A stretch of 64,000 nucleotides of DNA from Effrenium voratum (taxonomy: Eukaryota; Sar; Dinophyceae; Suessiales; Symbiodiniaceae), in NCBI GenBank assembly GCA_963377175.1, contig CAUJNA010001624.1, positions 516,001 through 580,000 on the forward strand. The letters run 5' to 3'. This document shows, in pieces, positions 30,850 through 42,266 of this stretch. Numbering within the stretch: the first letter of the stretch is position 1; the number at the start of each line of letters is the position of its first letter. A program made the position numbers and the translations under genes. The notes under the pieces were generated by a model. The model had not been told where the DNA came from. It saw nothing but the letters and a program-made list of their open reading frames with translations, and did no database searches.

Positions 30850-32440
30850 GGATAAACCCCTTGATCCCACAACCCTGGTCAAAAGAAAAACTCAGTATTT
30901 TTAAGCGGTCTGCCCAAAAGCATGCAAAGAATTCAAAGAGCGGCCGCACCTATATGTGGTTGGGATTCTCCCTTGCTCTTCATCTACCCGCGTTTTCATT
31001 GTTGGCGGTTTCTCAAAGGTTCGGACCCCCTTTTGGTGCTTAAAAAGAAATAGTCCTGAAACTCAGGCAGTGAGATGTCTATGCAAATGTCAATATCCTT
31101 GGACATTGGCTGAATTTGCCGCGCCGAATTCGTCGGAGATCGCAAGACACGTCACGAAGAGACAACCGTTGACGCAGGCTGCACCTTGACACAACGACAT
31201 GTCAAACATCAGAAAGAAACTCATGATGTTAATATCTGTCCCGCATCAACAATTACATGCGCCCTACATATCCCTACATAGTCCAGTGGTGATACTACTC
31301 CATGAATATCAATCGTTGTCACAACAAACCAGATTTCACCAACCACTGACAAGCAATCAAATGTCATTGACAACAGTACATGTCAGTGACCCTGCTTGAA
31401 AAAGGAAACCCTTCTTGGTGCTTTGACAAGTTGTTAACAGGGAAACCGCCAAACAAGAGGGGCACGTTCGAGCTGCCCTCATGTCCGAAGCTCACGCTTT
31501 GCGGCCGAGCAACTCCTCGAAAGTGCCCTGCACAGCACGGTCGATGAGCCTGCAGTCAGCTGACACCGGCAAGCGTTGCAACTCAGTCGCGGCATGTCTT
31601 TGGTCATTGTTGATAGTACAAAGAGTGCGCTCCCTTTGGCCTGGAGACAACTCGAAAGCTCCCAGCCGCACGTGATGGAAGCTTGCACAGTCAGTCTCCC
31701 AGTGACCCGCCTATTCCTCTCATCGTCGTCTGGAAACCTTATCGTGGGCGGTTGGCAAGACTGGCCGTATCAAAGTGATTCGCTAAAACGGGCAGGTAGG
31801 CCTCTCATTGAGAAGGCTGTATGCGTGTGTGCGGTTTAGGAGGCTACACTCATGCGTCGGTTGAGTCTGCAAGCCTCATCTTTACCCGTGAAACATAGGC
31901 CATGCACCTTGAAAACAGCAAACACACGAAGCCCCTCAAGTTCACTTTAGCTGCCATAAATATTTGCCAAATAATGAACTACTAAAGCCAGCCGAGGATG
32001 AATGAGGACGTTTGCCGCGCTCCGGATGCAAGCACAGCATGACACAGCACAGCATGACACAGTGTAAATCGACATTTGCCACAGCAGTTATGGACAGGAG
32101 CAAGTTTATAAAATCCAAGATAATCCCGCATGTCCGTCCCAAACGGACCATAGAACAGCTTCCCTCCAATTGGTGGTTTGGAGCCCTGTGGTTTGCCCCA
32201 ACAAAAGAGACCAATCCAAACCAACTAAGGGTCACCTGAATATATACACTGGACACTTTGACCGCCCCTGTGGAGACAACCCCGGTGCCAAGATGCTCGG
32301 GCAGCACGTCGTCCAAGAGTCTTGTCAAGTCCTGCTTTGCGACCAAACGACCTAGAAGAAAAGACCTATGGTTTTAGAACCTTCTTAGGGGGTTCGTAGA
32401 ATTCGGAATCCTCTGGGTCTTCAACGCCTTTTTCAGTTTA
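30850..32440. other. stretch with weak ORFs only
   Basis: A family L relative lies at 31384-31470. A plus-strand frame at 31576-31839 (residues RGMSLVIVDSTKSALPLAWR) looks somewhat protein-like, but the minus strand is equally open. 32025-32062 has three GCATGACACAGCACA-like units. Confidence 0.35.
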
Positions 32441-32444
32441 GACT

Positions 32445-32539
32445 CTTATTTCCACCAGCCGCCACCCGCCAAAAAGGGCGAATACACGTGTAAAACTCTG
32501 GCTTTGCACAGCTGGGATACATTGCAAAACAAATCAACC
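32445..32539 (-). CDS. exon after family B element B1
   Basis: Minus strand, starting exactly at the element-derived acceptor GACTCCAG|: residues VDLFCNVSQLCKARVLHVYS then PFLAGGGW. Phase 0. Joined to the exon candidate at 32724 by a GAG|GTCTCA donor the frame stays open. Not recognised. Confidence 0.4.
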
Positions 32540-32629
32540 TGGAGTCTCCATGACCCTTAAAAAGTGGTTGGTCATTATCCAACATGGGGTCATGGACCCA
32601 TGTTTAAAGGATCAGAAGGAGACTCCAGG
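32538..32629 (-). mobile_element. family B inverted-repeat element, copy B1
   Basis: 92 bp: left CCTGGAGTCTCCATGACCC, right GGAGACTCCAGG. Shares TGGTCATT and ATGGGGTCATGGACCCATG-type interior with B2. On the minus strand its end forms the 3' splice site of the exon at 32445-32539. Confidence 0.85.
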
Positions 32630-32723
32630 AAGACACAACCTAGCCAGCCACGAGTCCAACCTCGAATCACTAATCTCTCTTTTTTAGCCCCCTGGCTTGG
32701 GGACTGGACACCCTATGTGAGAC

Positions 32724-32830
32724 CTCCCCGATTTCTCCGTCAAGGCTGCCTGAACTATCTCCAAGTGCTTGGACCAGGGTGCTGCAACCTGGATTTTTTC
32801 CAGGTCGCTTGGGCAGGTGAGAAAAAGGCA
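32724..32830 (-). CDS. exon before the B1-containing intron
   Basis: Minus frame with residues STLVQALGDSSGSLDGEIGE, ending at GGGGAG|GTCTCA. Phase 0, compatible with the exon at 32445-32539 (intron of about 184 bp). Not recognised. Confidence 0.35.
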
Positions 32831-33271
32831 GCAAAGCATCGCAAAGTAGACGAGCCAAGGGAAGCTTGGTGAAGTGTGGTGACTTGGATCTACACAGTGC
32901 GGCAGGGAATGCGTCATGAGGGGTACCTTGACTAAACATGACACAAAAAGGTCAACCCAAAAGGTCAAAAGATCGGCTTTGAACAACCACTATGGCTCAA
33001 CCGGAGCGTTTCCCTTTGGGGTGAGCATCACATGGGACACCCGTTCAAACATGGAATGCACCGGGCGTAACCTGCTCAACGCCGCAGCCAGCCCCGGTGA
33101 AGTCCTGCTTGGACACGGAGCCCGTGAGCTCCGAGCTATACAAGCGGAAGAGAAAACCTCGATGACTGCAACTGCGGATGGGAATGGGGAGTTGAGGCTA
33201 GGCCCCAAAGTGGGGGAACCCCAAAATGGGTCGGGGACTGACGGTAAATGGGATAGGGGTAACTTCCATGT

Positions 33272-33368
33272 CCGTTCTTTCCAGGGATCCGAGTCTTTCT
33301 AGAAAACCACCAAAAACCCCGGGGGAAATGGCTAGTTTTTAAAAAGAAGGATGGCTGAAAAGAATGGG
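33272..33368 (+). mobile_element. family O dispersed element, copy O1
   Basis: CCAGGGATCCGAGTCTTTCT then AAACCACCAAAAACCCC and GATGGCTGAAAAGAATGG. Ends form a loose inverted repeat (GTTCTTTCCAGGG / CTGAAAAGAATGG). Copies at 55118-55230 and 61920-62011. Confidence 0.65.
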
Positions 33369-33932
33369 GAATCAACCACTCAAAAAATGGGAAGCCGAGG
33401 TGATGTGGCTCTGGTTGTCCAACATGGGGTAACCCCAAAATGGGTTGGGGCCACTGGTAAATCGAAACATGGACGAAAACCGGCCCATATCCTGGTGGTT
33501 AAAATTTGACCCATACCCAAAACTCATATCCGAACCACAGGCCACATGCTTTGATCCCCAAGAAGGCATAGGCACTTGCAAACCCGCAGTGTCCGGCTTT
33601 ATCCCCAATTTCGAAGGTCCCTCTGCTGGGAAACACCACTCATCCCTCTCCCCACTGCCCAAAGCAACATATGACTGGTGTTCTTCAGCAAAAAAGATCG
33701 CCCGCTTGAGCTTCCTTGAGGCAAGATCCCGACAGAGGGACTCCCGCAACTCATGAAGCAATTAGAACCAATCCGTTACATGACACACCGCTTGGGGCTT
33801 GCCAAACGTTAACCTGCCACAAATGCGGTCTGCGCGGGGGTGCCTCCCTTTCCAGGGCAACGGGTTGGATCTGCAAAGCGTGGCTCTCCAGTCGCCAAAG
33901 CAACCGATGATCAGTAGCTGTGTCAGTACCAG

Positions 33933-34694
33933 CTACCATTGCAAATGATTTGCCTTGTCAAGAGGATCGCAGTTTGCCAAAACCCTCCAAACCGTATATC
34001 TCCGTGCAAAACAAAAAAAAGTATGCGTTTGAAGCCCCGCCGAAAAGGGCCTGCTCTTGAATGTCATTTTGACAACCAACACAAGATGAACCAATGGATT
34101 TTTCGCAGCACCTGCCGCCAATGGAATGCAGTTGGAAGTGGCTACTTTAGCCTGCCATTCAGTCAAACTCACCACACTGAAAGGGGCCTCTGGTTCCAGC
34201 CACCTACTATGGACAAAATTATGCACCAGTTGGGAAGAAAGAAACCCTCTGAATAGTACAACACCTACGAACTGGTGCACATCCACAACAAAGGCGGCCC
34301 TTTTTGGATGGGTGTACCGGAAACCAAAATCAGACCAACCACCACAATGGCTGGAAAGGGGAGCCCTTACGCAGCCGAAAACACATACTAAGGATTGCCT
34401 TGAACAGCCAAAAAAAAACCATGAACAGCTGTGTTTCTTGAGGGTGCCCTTTCTCCCCCTGCAAGGGCAACCAAAAGGAACAGGGTCCAAATCCCTATGT
34501 AGACACATACCCATGAACAACTGCACTCGTAGGTGTCTTTTTAGAAAACTGGCCGGGTTTCCTTGGCAAACCGGGCATAAAACCCATCCAAACCGGTGGA
34601 ACCCATCTATTTCGAACCAAACCAACCGATCAAAAGGACTTCGCTTCCGGAAAAAGAAAAGAACAAACAACTCGGTTGCTTTCTGCTCCGACTG
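33933..34694 (-). CDS. large minus-strand ORF following family F intron
   Basis: Open without a stop for about 250 codons from the acceptor TTCTAG| at 34695. Exon start QSEQKATEL; then F/W/C-rich sequence (WFEIDGFHRFGWVLCPVCQG). The composition is odd and a plus-strand ORF overlaps it. I trust the first codons, because the splice junction is in frame, more than the whole length. Confidence 0.25.
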   Translation of the reverse strand, partial: QSEQKATELFVLFFFRKRSPFDRLVWFEIDGFHRFGWVLCPVCQGNPASFLKRHLRVQLFMGMCLHRDLDPVPFGCPCRGRKGTLKKHSCSWFFFGCSRQSLVCVFGCVRAPLSSHCGGWSDFGFRYTHPKRAAFVVDVHQFVGVVLFRGFLSSQLVHNFVHSRWLEPEAPFSVVSLTEWQAKVATSNCIPLAAGAAKNPLVHLVLVVKMTFKSRPFSAGLQTHTFFCFARRYTVWRVLANCDPLDKANHLQW

Positions 34695-34818
34695 CTAGAA
34701 GTGTTTTTTTTGTTTTTTGTTTTATTAAACTTTTAGTGGTTTAATGGAACATTCATGATTAATGGAACATGAGTTAGCCAAAAGTTGTCCAGTCCTAACA
34801 TCCCTTGGCAAAATGCAC
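34695..34818 (-). mobile_element. family F intron-element, copy F1
   Basis: On the minus strand: ...TCTTTG|GTGCATTTTGCCAAGGGATG ... CACTAAAAG ... TTCTAG|CAGTCGGAGCAG. 124 bp between the GT and AG. ATGTTAGGACT and the ends match F2 and F3/F4. Splicing is phase 0 and joins DKMRRDLGSFSL to QSEQKATEL. Confidence 0.7.
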
Positions 34819-34875
34819 CAAAGAAAAGCTTCCAAGGTCTCGGCGCATCTTGTCGTCCAGCGCGGCACGCTCACT
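34819..34875 (-). CDS. exon before family F intron F1
   Basis: Minus frame ALDDKMRRDLGSFSL ending at TTG|GTGCAT. Upstream extent unknown; the purine/G-rich tract at 34885-34925 is probably not coding. Confidence 0.35.
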
Positions 34876-35099
34876 AAACACACCTCGAGCTTGGGGGGGA
34901 GGTGGGGGGTGGGGTTGGGGGTGGAAGTACAAAACAAACGTGGCCGGTTTCATGCTGATTTGGGGGGTGTTAGAACATAGAGAGCAGGTTTTGGATGGAT
35001 TTAGTAAAGGAACACTGGAAACTCAGATGCTCAGGGACGCTCTTTGGGGAAGCCATTTAACTTGCCTTCAACAGGAACAGACATGGGGACCCTGATGGT

Positions 35100-35267
35100 T
35101 GGTTTGCTCAAAGTGCACCTTTCATATCCAGTCACCGGCAACTGGGCCAAAATGGCACGCAGGCCTTGGGGGAACCAGCCTTCAATTTGTTTGCGCTACA
35201 TTTGGTTTCCAGTCACGCGTGGCAAAACACCTTTGAAACCAACATCATTCAAAACAAATGGCCATGG
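35100..35267 (+). CDS. exon before family A intron A4
   Basis: Plus frame, residues ALGEPAFNLFALHLVSSHAW then QNTFETNIIQNKWPW, ending at CCATGG|GTC in phase 0. No internal stops. Product not recognised. Confidence 0.4.
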
Positions 35268-35371
35268 GTCAAAATCCCGTATTCCCAGTAAACATCCCAA
35301 TCCCCACTAAAGTAGACTAAAATGGGCGGCGCACCTACCCCAAAATGGTACCATTGTTTTGACCCACAGCC
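35260..35371 (+). mobile_element. family A element, copy A4, acting as an intron
   Basis: 112 bp, left GGCCATGGGTCAAAATCCC, right GTTTTGACCCACAGCC; flanks AAAT / AATT. The intron GTCAAAA...CCCACAG is 35268-35369 (102 bp). Junction peptide WPW|P. Confidence 0.8.
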
Positions 35372-35435
35372 AATTGGCAAAACACACAACATAAACACAG
35401 TACTGCAAGCAGAAAAGGGAACAAATAAAGCCTGA
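35370..35435 (+). CDS. terminal exon after family A intron A4
   Basis: Phase 0 from CAG|CCA: residues PIGKTHNINTVLQAEKGTNK then A and a TGA. Continuous with 35100-35267 after removal of the 102-bp intron. Confidence 0.4.
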   Translation, partial: PIGKTHNINTVLQAEKGTNKA

Positions 35436-36064
35436 AAGAAAGCAATGCAACAACCGGCCATGTTTGTTTGATGACTTGGTACACTTGTGAGGTTAAGGAA
35501 AGCTTCATTTGTGGGTCTGAATCTCTGTTTTCACACACACCCCTTTGCGAGCAAATGAAAGCTGAGAGCTGCATGTCTCCGGCCTTGGCTGTGGAAAATT
35601 CTAGGGGTGGATCCCCCACTCTTTTCAACCATCGCTCTTTTAAAAAACCGGCGGGTTTCCCTGGGTTTCGAGGGTTTCGTGAAAAGAAGGATCCCTGGAG
35701 AGAACCCCTAGAAAAATCGCCACTTACTCAATATCAAAGTGGGGTCCCCGTCCCATCACAACTTCGGCACGCTCAAGGTATCACAGAAAGTGGAGAAAAA
35801 AGCCAATTTGGGTTTGACCCCGGAAAAAAGGCTTCCCTTTTGGTTTTCCTTGAAACCAACCCCAAAAGGGTAGCCCAAAAGATGGGCTTGGCCGTAATGC
35901 CTGCACTACAAATACAAAGCGGACCCACGCGGATTCGTAACCCAATGCAAAGATTCAGGGTTACCTTTGACAAATGAACCGCCCAGCAAAACAAACAACT
36001 ACATAAGAAACACAAACAGAAAAGCAAAGAAAACAGCAATTTCACGCCCATGTCCCACAGCCAT

Positions 36065-36290
36065 CGCTTCCCCCTAATACTAGATATGTTTCCCCCTACT
36101 ATCCAGTAACAAACAAAAATTATCCCCCCTCCAAAAAAAATACAGAAAATAATTGTATCCCCCCAAATATCAATTAAACAATAAATATATTCCCCGCCAA
36201 CAAAAACAGGTAAATAAATATACTTCCCCCCTAAATATACTTCCCCAAATAAATATACTCCAGTAACAATAAATTAGCCGGGTTGTATTT
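36065..36290 (+). repeat. A/T-rich, C-run repeat almost devoid of G
   Basis: Degenerate units of the type TAAATATACTTCCCCCC (clear at 36212-36260). The plus strand has many CCCC-CCCCCC runs in an A/T background and hardly any G. Very unlike the roughly 50% GC surroundings. No ORF. Confidence 0.8.
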
Positions 36291-36799
36291 TCTTAGGTAG
36301 AAGTGATCCAAATGGGCCCAATTTCCCCCATCTCACCGAGCTGCTCAAGGCCGAGGCGAGAATCACCTGAGTCCCAACGTGTCGGGTCAAACCCTCAAGG
36401 AGCCCAGGAAAGGCCACGAAAAGAGTAACTCAGTTGCCCAAAGGCCCCAGAAATCAAAAGACCTTTTGGAACCCTTGACTAAAGATGGACCAAACCAGGA
36501 AAACCAAAAGCTCAAAAAAGTGAGGTAAGGACCTGCTCTAACTTGATGTGTTTTGTTTTTTTCTTCTGACGAGTTACCCATTGTCTAGTTTGAGCTCATG
36601 GTTTTTAAATGGCGGTTTCCAACTTGAAGTTACCCATTCTAGGTGGAACTGAAAGCACTGGGTATCCCTCTTGAACAGGGCGCCTCGCCGGGAAGTTCTG
36701 TCTTTCCTTTCCATGGAAATCAACAGGAGGCGACTCACAACACAGCCAATTTTGGTAGGGAATGTGATTTTGGGATCGTACATCTGGAGGTGCACTGCT

Positions 36800-37015
36800 A
36801 TTTTTGAAGGAAGGCACATGCCATCTCAGCTTCCGCGTCCTTGCACGCCGGATCTTTAGCTCAAGTTGGATGATGGCCTCCCTTCCTGGAAGCCTTTGAG
36901 GTTTCCTGTCTAGGCTTCCGAGTCTCACCCGAAACACCTGAAATGGGACTCCAAACCAGAAAGCCGTCTCTCTCGATTCAGCGACTATGTCAGAGGCAGG
37001 CCACACTTCAGACAG
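36800..37015 (-). CDS. exon of minus-strand gene C
   Basis: Minus frame ILSEVWPASDIVAESRETAF, WFGVPFQVFRVRLGSLDRKP, then IIQLELKIRRARTRKLRW. Protein-like for about 65 codons. It is the most 3' of a series of minus-strand exons running down from 42.7 kb. Confidence 0.4.
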
Positions 37016-37039
37016 AATCAGGGGGCATTTTGGAAGCCA

Positions 37040-37230
37040 GCCTCCTCACGCAAGAATTCTACCAAGCAGCGCGTTAAGAGCAGCCAGCCCGCAGCGATGC
37101 GCAATTCGCCGGAAGACTCCGTTTGACCCACCAGCGGTAGCCAGGGATGTTCTTTTCGCTTTTCGTAGTCTGCCGTCTCTAAAGGATCAATGAAATCACT
37201 GGATACGGGTATGGGCACCCAACAATGGCG
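37040..37230 (-). CDS. gene C exon, C2-domain-like end
   Basis: Minus frame VSSDFIDPLETADYEKRKEH, PWLPLVGQ, SSGELRIAAGW. The pattern W-x-P-L followed by a gap and S-G-E-L-R-I is typical of the last strands of C2 (calcium/lipid-binding) domains. I see only this end, so the family call is tentative. Confidence 0.45.
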
Positions 37231-37426
37231 GGTTGCCTCTTTAAATTGCCAGCACAAAACGGGAGAATAGGGAACCCTCCCTCCAACAATCACGGAAGCT
37301 GTCAGGAGGATTCTGGCAAACTACATTTTTTTAGGGAACCCCTCTGTCCACTTCGATGGCTAATAGAAAAATGGCACCTTGAAAAAGTGGTTGTATGGTT
37401 GCCCGGCCAATCTTGTTTTCTGTCAT

Positions 37427-37525
37427 GATGCATCCAGTGCTCCCCAGGCCGCAACCATCGAACCGTTCGACAGAGACCGAGCAGCAAAGTCGATCTCCTC
37501 CGGCAACTTCCTGGGTTCGAAGCAA
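37427..37525 (-). CDS. gene C exon
   Basis: Minus frame RKLPEEIDFAARSLSNGSMV then AAWGALDAS. Begins near an ACCCAG| acceptor. Protein-like composition; not recognised. Confidence 0.4.
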
Positions 37526-38007
37526 TGCCAAAGAGCAAAAAAGCAAACGTGAGAGGCTGTGTCCTTCTGGCATCTGTTGATGGCCCATTTGGGCTGCACT
37601 AAAACTAGGCTAGAATTAGGACCCCAGCAAAAAAACACTATCTTTTTTGCCTCGTTAGTGGAAAACAATGGGACCCCAAAACCGCAAAAAAAAAGAGCTA
37701 ATTCTGAGGCGCTTTTGTGAGATTCAAATACTTTTGGAGAAGACCCCAGCTTTGGCCTTCAAACTAGGTGACTTGTGCTGGTTTGGAGGTGCAGTACCGG
37801 GATCCCCCATTTGGTTTACAGAAGCAAAGGTCCAAATCCTCAGGCCACCCATCCAAACCAAGAAATGGGAAGTGCTTTATTTCAAACACAACACGTAACC
37901 CAAGAATCGTCGGATCAAATCTACACAAATCAACTGACACACCCAAACTGTGCCAACTAACCTACTCTTCAAACAAAGGCCGGCCGCCACGTACATGGCC
38001 CGCCGTT

Positions 38008-38130
38008 TCATCGCTCAACGAGGAACGTTTCTTTGGCGAGGCGCAAAGCAGAGATCATCCGATCCTGCAAAGGGCCCTCAAAGTAGGGCAACTCCTCGAT
38101 GATCTTCTCCTCAGTGGCTCCACGGGACTC
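38008..38130 (-). CDS. gene C exon
   Basis: Minus frame GATEEKIIEELPYFEGPLQD then RMISALRLAKETFLVER and a TGA at 38008. Very protein-like, amphipathic. Either the last exon of a separate gene or an exon whose donor lies just before the stop. Confidence 0.45.
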   Translation of the reverse strand, partial: ESRGATEEKIIEELPYFEGPLQDRMISALRLAKETFLVER

Positions 38131-38704
38131 GACGGGACTCGACGTGTTTGCTTTTTGTTTTTTTCCCGCGGACAACACGCCGACCTGAGAGATTCTAAAT
38201 ATGGGGGGAGGTAGAAAAGTGGCCAAGGGGCAGATTTTGAAGGCCATAGGTGGAAAGAAACACATGAAAGGTGAGTCAGATAAGTCGTTGAAAGCCCGAC
38301 GCCATCAAAGACCGGCCCTCATATGCTGTTGCTCGACATGTGTGTGTGTAGAAATCACTTAGAACCCATGCAAATGAAGGGGTGTGTGGGATATCCTTGT
38401 GTTCATGTTGGTCTGGTGTTATTTCATGTCTGGGCTAGGTTGGGTCTACGTTGGCTGCCAGGCTCCCTTTTGACTTGGGGCCACTGCGAAACACCAGGCA
38501 GAATTGGCCATGTACTCTCAAGTTTTTGGAGTGGGCGACCTTGTGTGTCGGGTACAAGACCAATCATCCATTGATTTGATCTGCTTCGCTTTGGTAGGTA
38601 ACAAGTTAGTTCTGCCCATACAAGCAAACCCGCACGTGGATGTTCTTGAATCTCGTGGACTTTCTTGAATCTTATGTAATTGTCCTTTGCAAGCTTAAAA
38701 ACTA

Positions 38705-38823
38705 GCTGTTATGGGATCCAGGTGGGAGATCATGCTTTCTTGGCAGCTCTCGAGAACTTGTAGGGCCGCACCACGCACTGCGAAGGGTGCTGAATGTGTT
38801 TCCAGAACAATCCATGGCACTGG
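38705..38823 (-). CDS. gene C exon
   Basis: Minus frame PFAVRGAALQVLESCQESMI then SHLDPITA, preceded by TTCACCAG| at the upstream side. Not recognised. Confidence 0.35.
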
Positions 38824-39009
38824 TGAATGAATTGAAACAAAACACAGAAACAAGGTACTGCAAGCAGAATCCACAATCTTCAACCCAACGAACCTCAAAG
38901 GACATCCATTACAGGATGCTGGAAAAAGCTTCTGCTTTTGCTTCACCCACAAGTCACGGGACACAGGGGATCGACAACTCAATGCTCATGCGTGCCCTGG
39001 TGAAAGCTC

Positions 39010-39235
39010 GAATCAGTGGGCTACCGTCATGGTAGCCTCTAGCGGAACCTTTGTGGTGATCCTCCAAAACGCATACGAAGGAATGGGTTCATGCCCATCC
39101 CCACCAACTCCGGGAATCCCGACAAAAAGTCGAGGTTGTGACAAAGGGCACAAGTTCATGAAGCGCATGGCCAGTGATGTCCGTGGTTGCAACGGATCAA
39201 GTCGAAGCTCAACGGGCTGGTGAAACCTGCTTCAT
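39010..39235 (-). CDS. gene C exon
   Basis: About 70 codons open on the minus strand: QPVELRLDPLQPRTSLAMRF, MNLCPLSQPRLFVGIPGVGG, then EPIPSYAFWRITTKVPLEAT; closes with TGA at about 39010. A further minus-strand piece (SPLIRAFTRARMSIELSIP) lies just below at 38950-39015 in another frame. Confidence 0.4.
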
Positions 39236-39899
39236 GATGCTGCTGGTGGTTTGCTTGGGCGTTGCCAACTTGCCAACTCACTCAGCTGACCATCCACTCT
39301 CTCCCATGACCAATCAGAGAAAAACGAGCGCCCCAACCTCCCACTTAACTCAGGTCTTGATCTATCTCCCTGCAAGCATCAGGGCACCCTCCATAAGGCT
39401 TTGTACCGGCCCTTTTGAGTGGCTCCGGACTCCCAAAACGTGGAACTGCCGGAGATACGCACAAATCACCGCAGACTTCGTTCTTCGGAGATTAAAAAAA
39501 AAACTACCCTTCACTATCGGCTTTTGGCCCCAAGCAACAATCGTTGGTGTTCATCTCTACCTAAAACTTGGTGAAGCCTCACCCACCCAAAACGCTTGGT
39601 GAACCCTCAGATCACCTCCCGCTGGCTCATGGGACACCACCCCCCCCCCCGCCTCGCCGGTTTGTGCTTTTGGGAGGCCCCATTTTGGCCACCATATGGG
39701 TGGCTCGTCTTCTTTTTAGGTCGCGCCCTCCCCAAACTGATGTTTGGTTTCCCTTCACAACCACCAAAACAAAGCAATGCAGTATCCAAAAAAGGAAACC
39801 CATGGCCCATATCTCTTTTGGGGGGTACAGGATACCATCAGCCTCTTTTTGTTTTGGGTACCCGCACCCAGACCACCCAGACCTGGCCCTGGCCGCCAA

Positions 39900-40030
39900 G
39901 TGAGCCGCGGGCTCCGAGGCCCGGGCGGCGGAGTCGTGAGACTCGCCCTCCGTGACCGTCATGAAGGTGAAGTACCTGGGCCGCCCCAAGGAAGGCTCCA
40001 GAACCGGCGCTTGAGTTGGGGTGCTCTCGC
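39900..40030 (-). CDS. gene C exon
   Basis: Minus frame TPTQAPVLEPSLGRPRYFTF, MTVTEGESHDSAARASEPAA then HLAARA. Likely an internal exon. The plus strand has a shorter open frame here. Confidence 0.35.
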
Positions 40031-41520
40031 CAAACAAATGAATTGCAACTCATGAGGAGAAAAGGCAAGACTGTTGGGCTGCTCTCGCAAGATGGTGGGA
40101 CACTATTTATTAGACATGAATCTTTTATGATCTCATATCGCCCCAACTTGTGTGACGTGCCTTCTTTAAGGAGATCCTGTTCGCATTGGCTTTTACGTGG
40201 GCAAAATGAAGGCCACGATTTTGGGGGTTCATTGATTTCGACATATGCGCGAATTGACTGTCAAATGGCCCTCAATCATGTTGACCCTGGACCAATAACC
40301 CCCCCCCACTTGCTGCGGGGTGTCCCAATCCCATGACTTCCCGCTCCCGGATATATGTCAAGTCATGCGTTTGTTGCGCCCCGAAACAAATGTGAAAAGG
40401 CAACACCAAAACAAAACGAGAACAGAACAAATCAGGGTTCCCTTCTTTGCTCGCCTGGTAATTGCAACATCTCAGTGGTTGGGGGAGGAGATTTGGGTTT
40501 AAGTCCACCTGGTACAATGAGCACAAAAACTGTTGACTTTTGGTTCTACAAACATGGTTGCACAGGTCGCAGTCCTTACTACAATCCGAATTAGACCAGG
40601 TAGTAGAACCGCGTGCTGCCGTCCAGCTTTTGGGTGGGCGCTCATAACTCAGCCGGGCAAAATTGATCCAGGGCGCAGTCGGGCAATCTCGGCGCGCGAG
40701 AGCCCTGTCCGGCAGCATAGCGCCTGGGGGCGGACGGTCGCATGGTACTTAGACCTGGGGAGATGCGAGATTTTCTTGGAAGATAATGTTATTTGGGTCA
40801 CGCACAAACCTCGAATCGTGAGGTTGCAGGAGCCTAGCTTATCCTGGTCTCGCAAGAGACCAGAAGTAGAAATGCGCGAACAGCATCAGCTTGAAGACGT
40901 GTGAGCGATTTGCTCGTGGCTGTGGGGATAGAAAACTGGGCCAACGGGCAATGGCCATTGGCAACGCCATCATCCGGTCTCCCCCAGAAAGGGCACCGCT
41001 GCAATACTGACCCCTTCAAAAGAAAGGAAAGCTTGCCGGTTCTCAGCACGGAAGGATGGAATTCCCCCTATAAATCATCTATGGGGTTCCTGTGGGGGAA
41101 TCCATTTCCGGTTTATTCCCAACACCCGGAACGGTCCTTCCCTACCTATCGCACCGGCAAGTTTGGGACAACTGATACCAAGAAGTGCACAGCTTGATTC
41201 TCTCTCTCTCCCTCTCTCTCCTAATTGACAGCATCAGCAAGGACCAAGTGGAAGTCGGAGCTTGTGTGTCGTTCTTGTGATAGGGATGTCCTTGGAATCC
41301 ATCCTGCGAAGGCGTGCTTTCCTTCAGACGCAAAATCCGGAATCCATACCCAGGGCATCTCGGCTGCAAATGCTCGCGTAGCCCCCTATGTGTGCCTACG
41401 TACTATGTATTTTCGTTCCTCTGTTTGACATATACGCGAATACTCTGGAGCACTTGATTCCGTGGACTAGGACAAGCTCATGATTAGCCCTTGATTCGTC
41501 AGGTCATAAGGTGTCAAAAA

Positions 41521-41640
41521 GGTCACAGTTCCTGATGAGTCAGCCCTTGGATTCCCAATCAACCTGCATCTTGGCCCAATTTCAACTCGCCTCGAAATCC
41601 TCGCTGGAAAGCTTGCGCGCATTGGGCGGGTGCGCCTCAA
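41521..41640 (+). CDS. exon-like segment on the opposite strand to gene C
   Basis: Plus frame VTVPDESALGFPINLHLGPI then STRLEILAGKLARIGRVRLK and QTAS, after an AAAAAG| acceptor. Reads well as protein; not recognised. It implies either a nested plus-strand gene or that gene C is really two genes. Confidence 0.35.
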
Positions 41641-42009
41641 GCAAACTGCGAGCCAGCAGTGTGTATACTGGAACCCGACGGATGGACAAATTCAACAAAA
41701 CCTAAGAAACCCTGGAATGTTGATCCCTGCACCCCAGGGTTTCCCCCTTGGTTTCAAAGTGGTGCAGCACTTGGTTGGCTTAAACGGAAACCCCATGGTT
41801 GGTAAGAGTAGTGGGGATACAGGAGGATTTCCAGGCCTTTTAGAATGCGATGAGTGGCCACGGATTTGTCCCCGTCTCCGAGAAGGCCTCTACCTTGCTT
41901 CTTGTTTGAGCATGAGCAGCCGGGCACCGCCGTTTAAAAACAAGTACGGGGACTCCTTCGCTTTTCCCGCCCCCATCGTGTGTATTGGCTTGCATGGTTG
42001 CCTGTTGGT

Positions 42010-42173
42010 TTATGAGCCCCCAGAAAACAGGTTGGGGGTCCAACAATGCTGTAGATGGAACCCTCGCAGAAATCGAGTATATCTCAAGGATGAGTTGCAT
42101 CTGTCGCTTGCTGCCACTTCTGCGCTGCTTCGGTTCTAGATATCTCTCAATCCCTCGAAGGAGGCTCTTGTAC
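42010..42173 (-). CDS. gene C exon after family B intron B2
   Basis: Minus strand, begins at the element-derived acceptor CTCCAG|G: residues YKSLLRGIERYLEPKQRRSG then SKRQMQLILEIYSISARVPS. Joined in frame with 42311-42375 (first codon split 2+1). An alternative plus-strand frame is open here too. Confidence 0.45.
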
Positions 42174-42266
42174 CTGGAGTCTCCATGACCCTTCAAAAAT
42201 GGGTCCATGACCCCGCGCATTTGGGCAATGACCAACCATGTTTTTACGGGTCATGGAGACTCCAGG
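42173..42266 (-). mobile_element. family B element, copy B2
   Basis: 94 bp: CCTGGAGTCTCCATGACCC ... GGGTCATGGAGACTCCAGG, with TA on both sides (target duplication). It forms the 3' part of a 137-bp minus-strand GT-AG intron (42174-42310) and supplies its CTCCAG acceptor. Confidence 0.88.

Noticed and set aside
34126..34698. Plus-strand 190-codon ORF
   Set aside because: Its sequence is low in structure and overlaps a minus-strand frame that has a splice junction in register. Neither is convincing over its full length.
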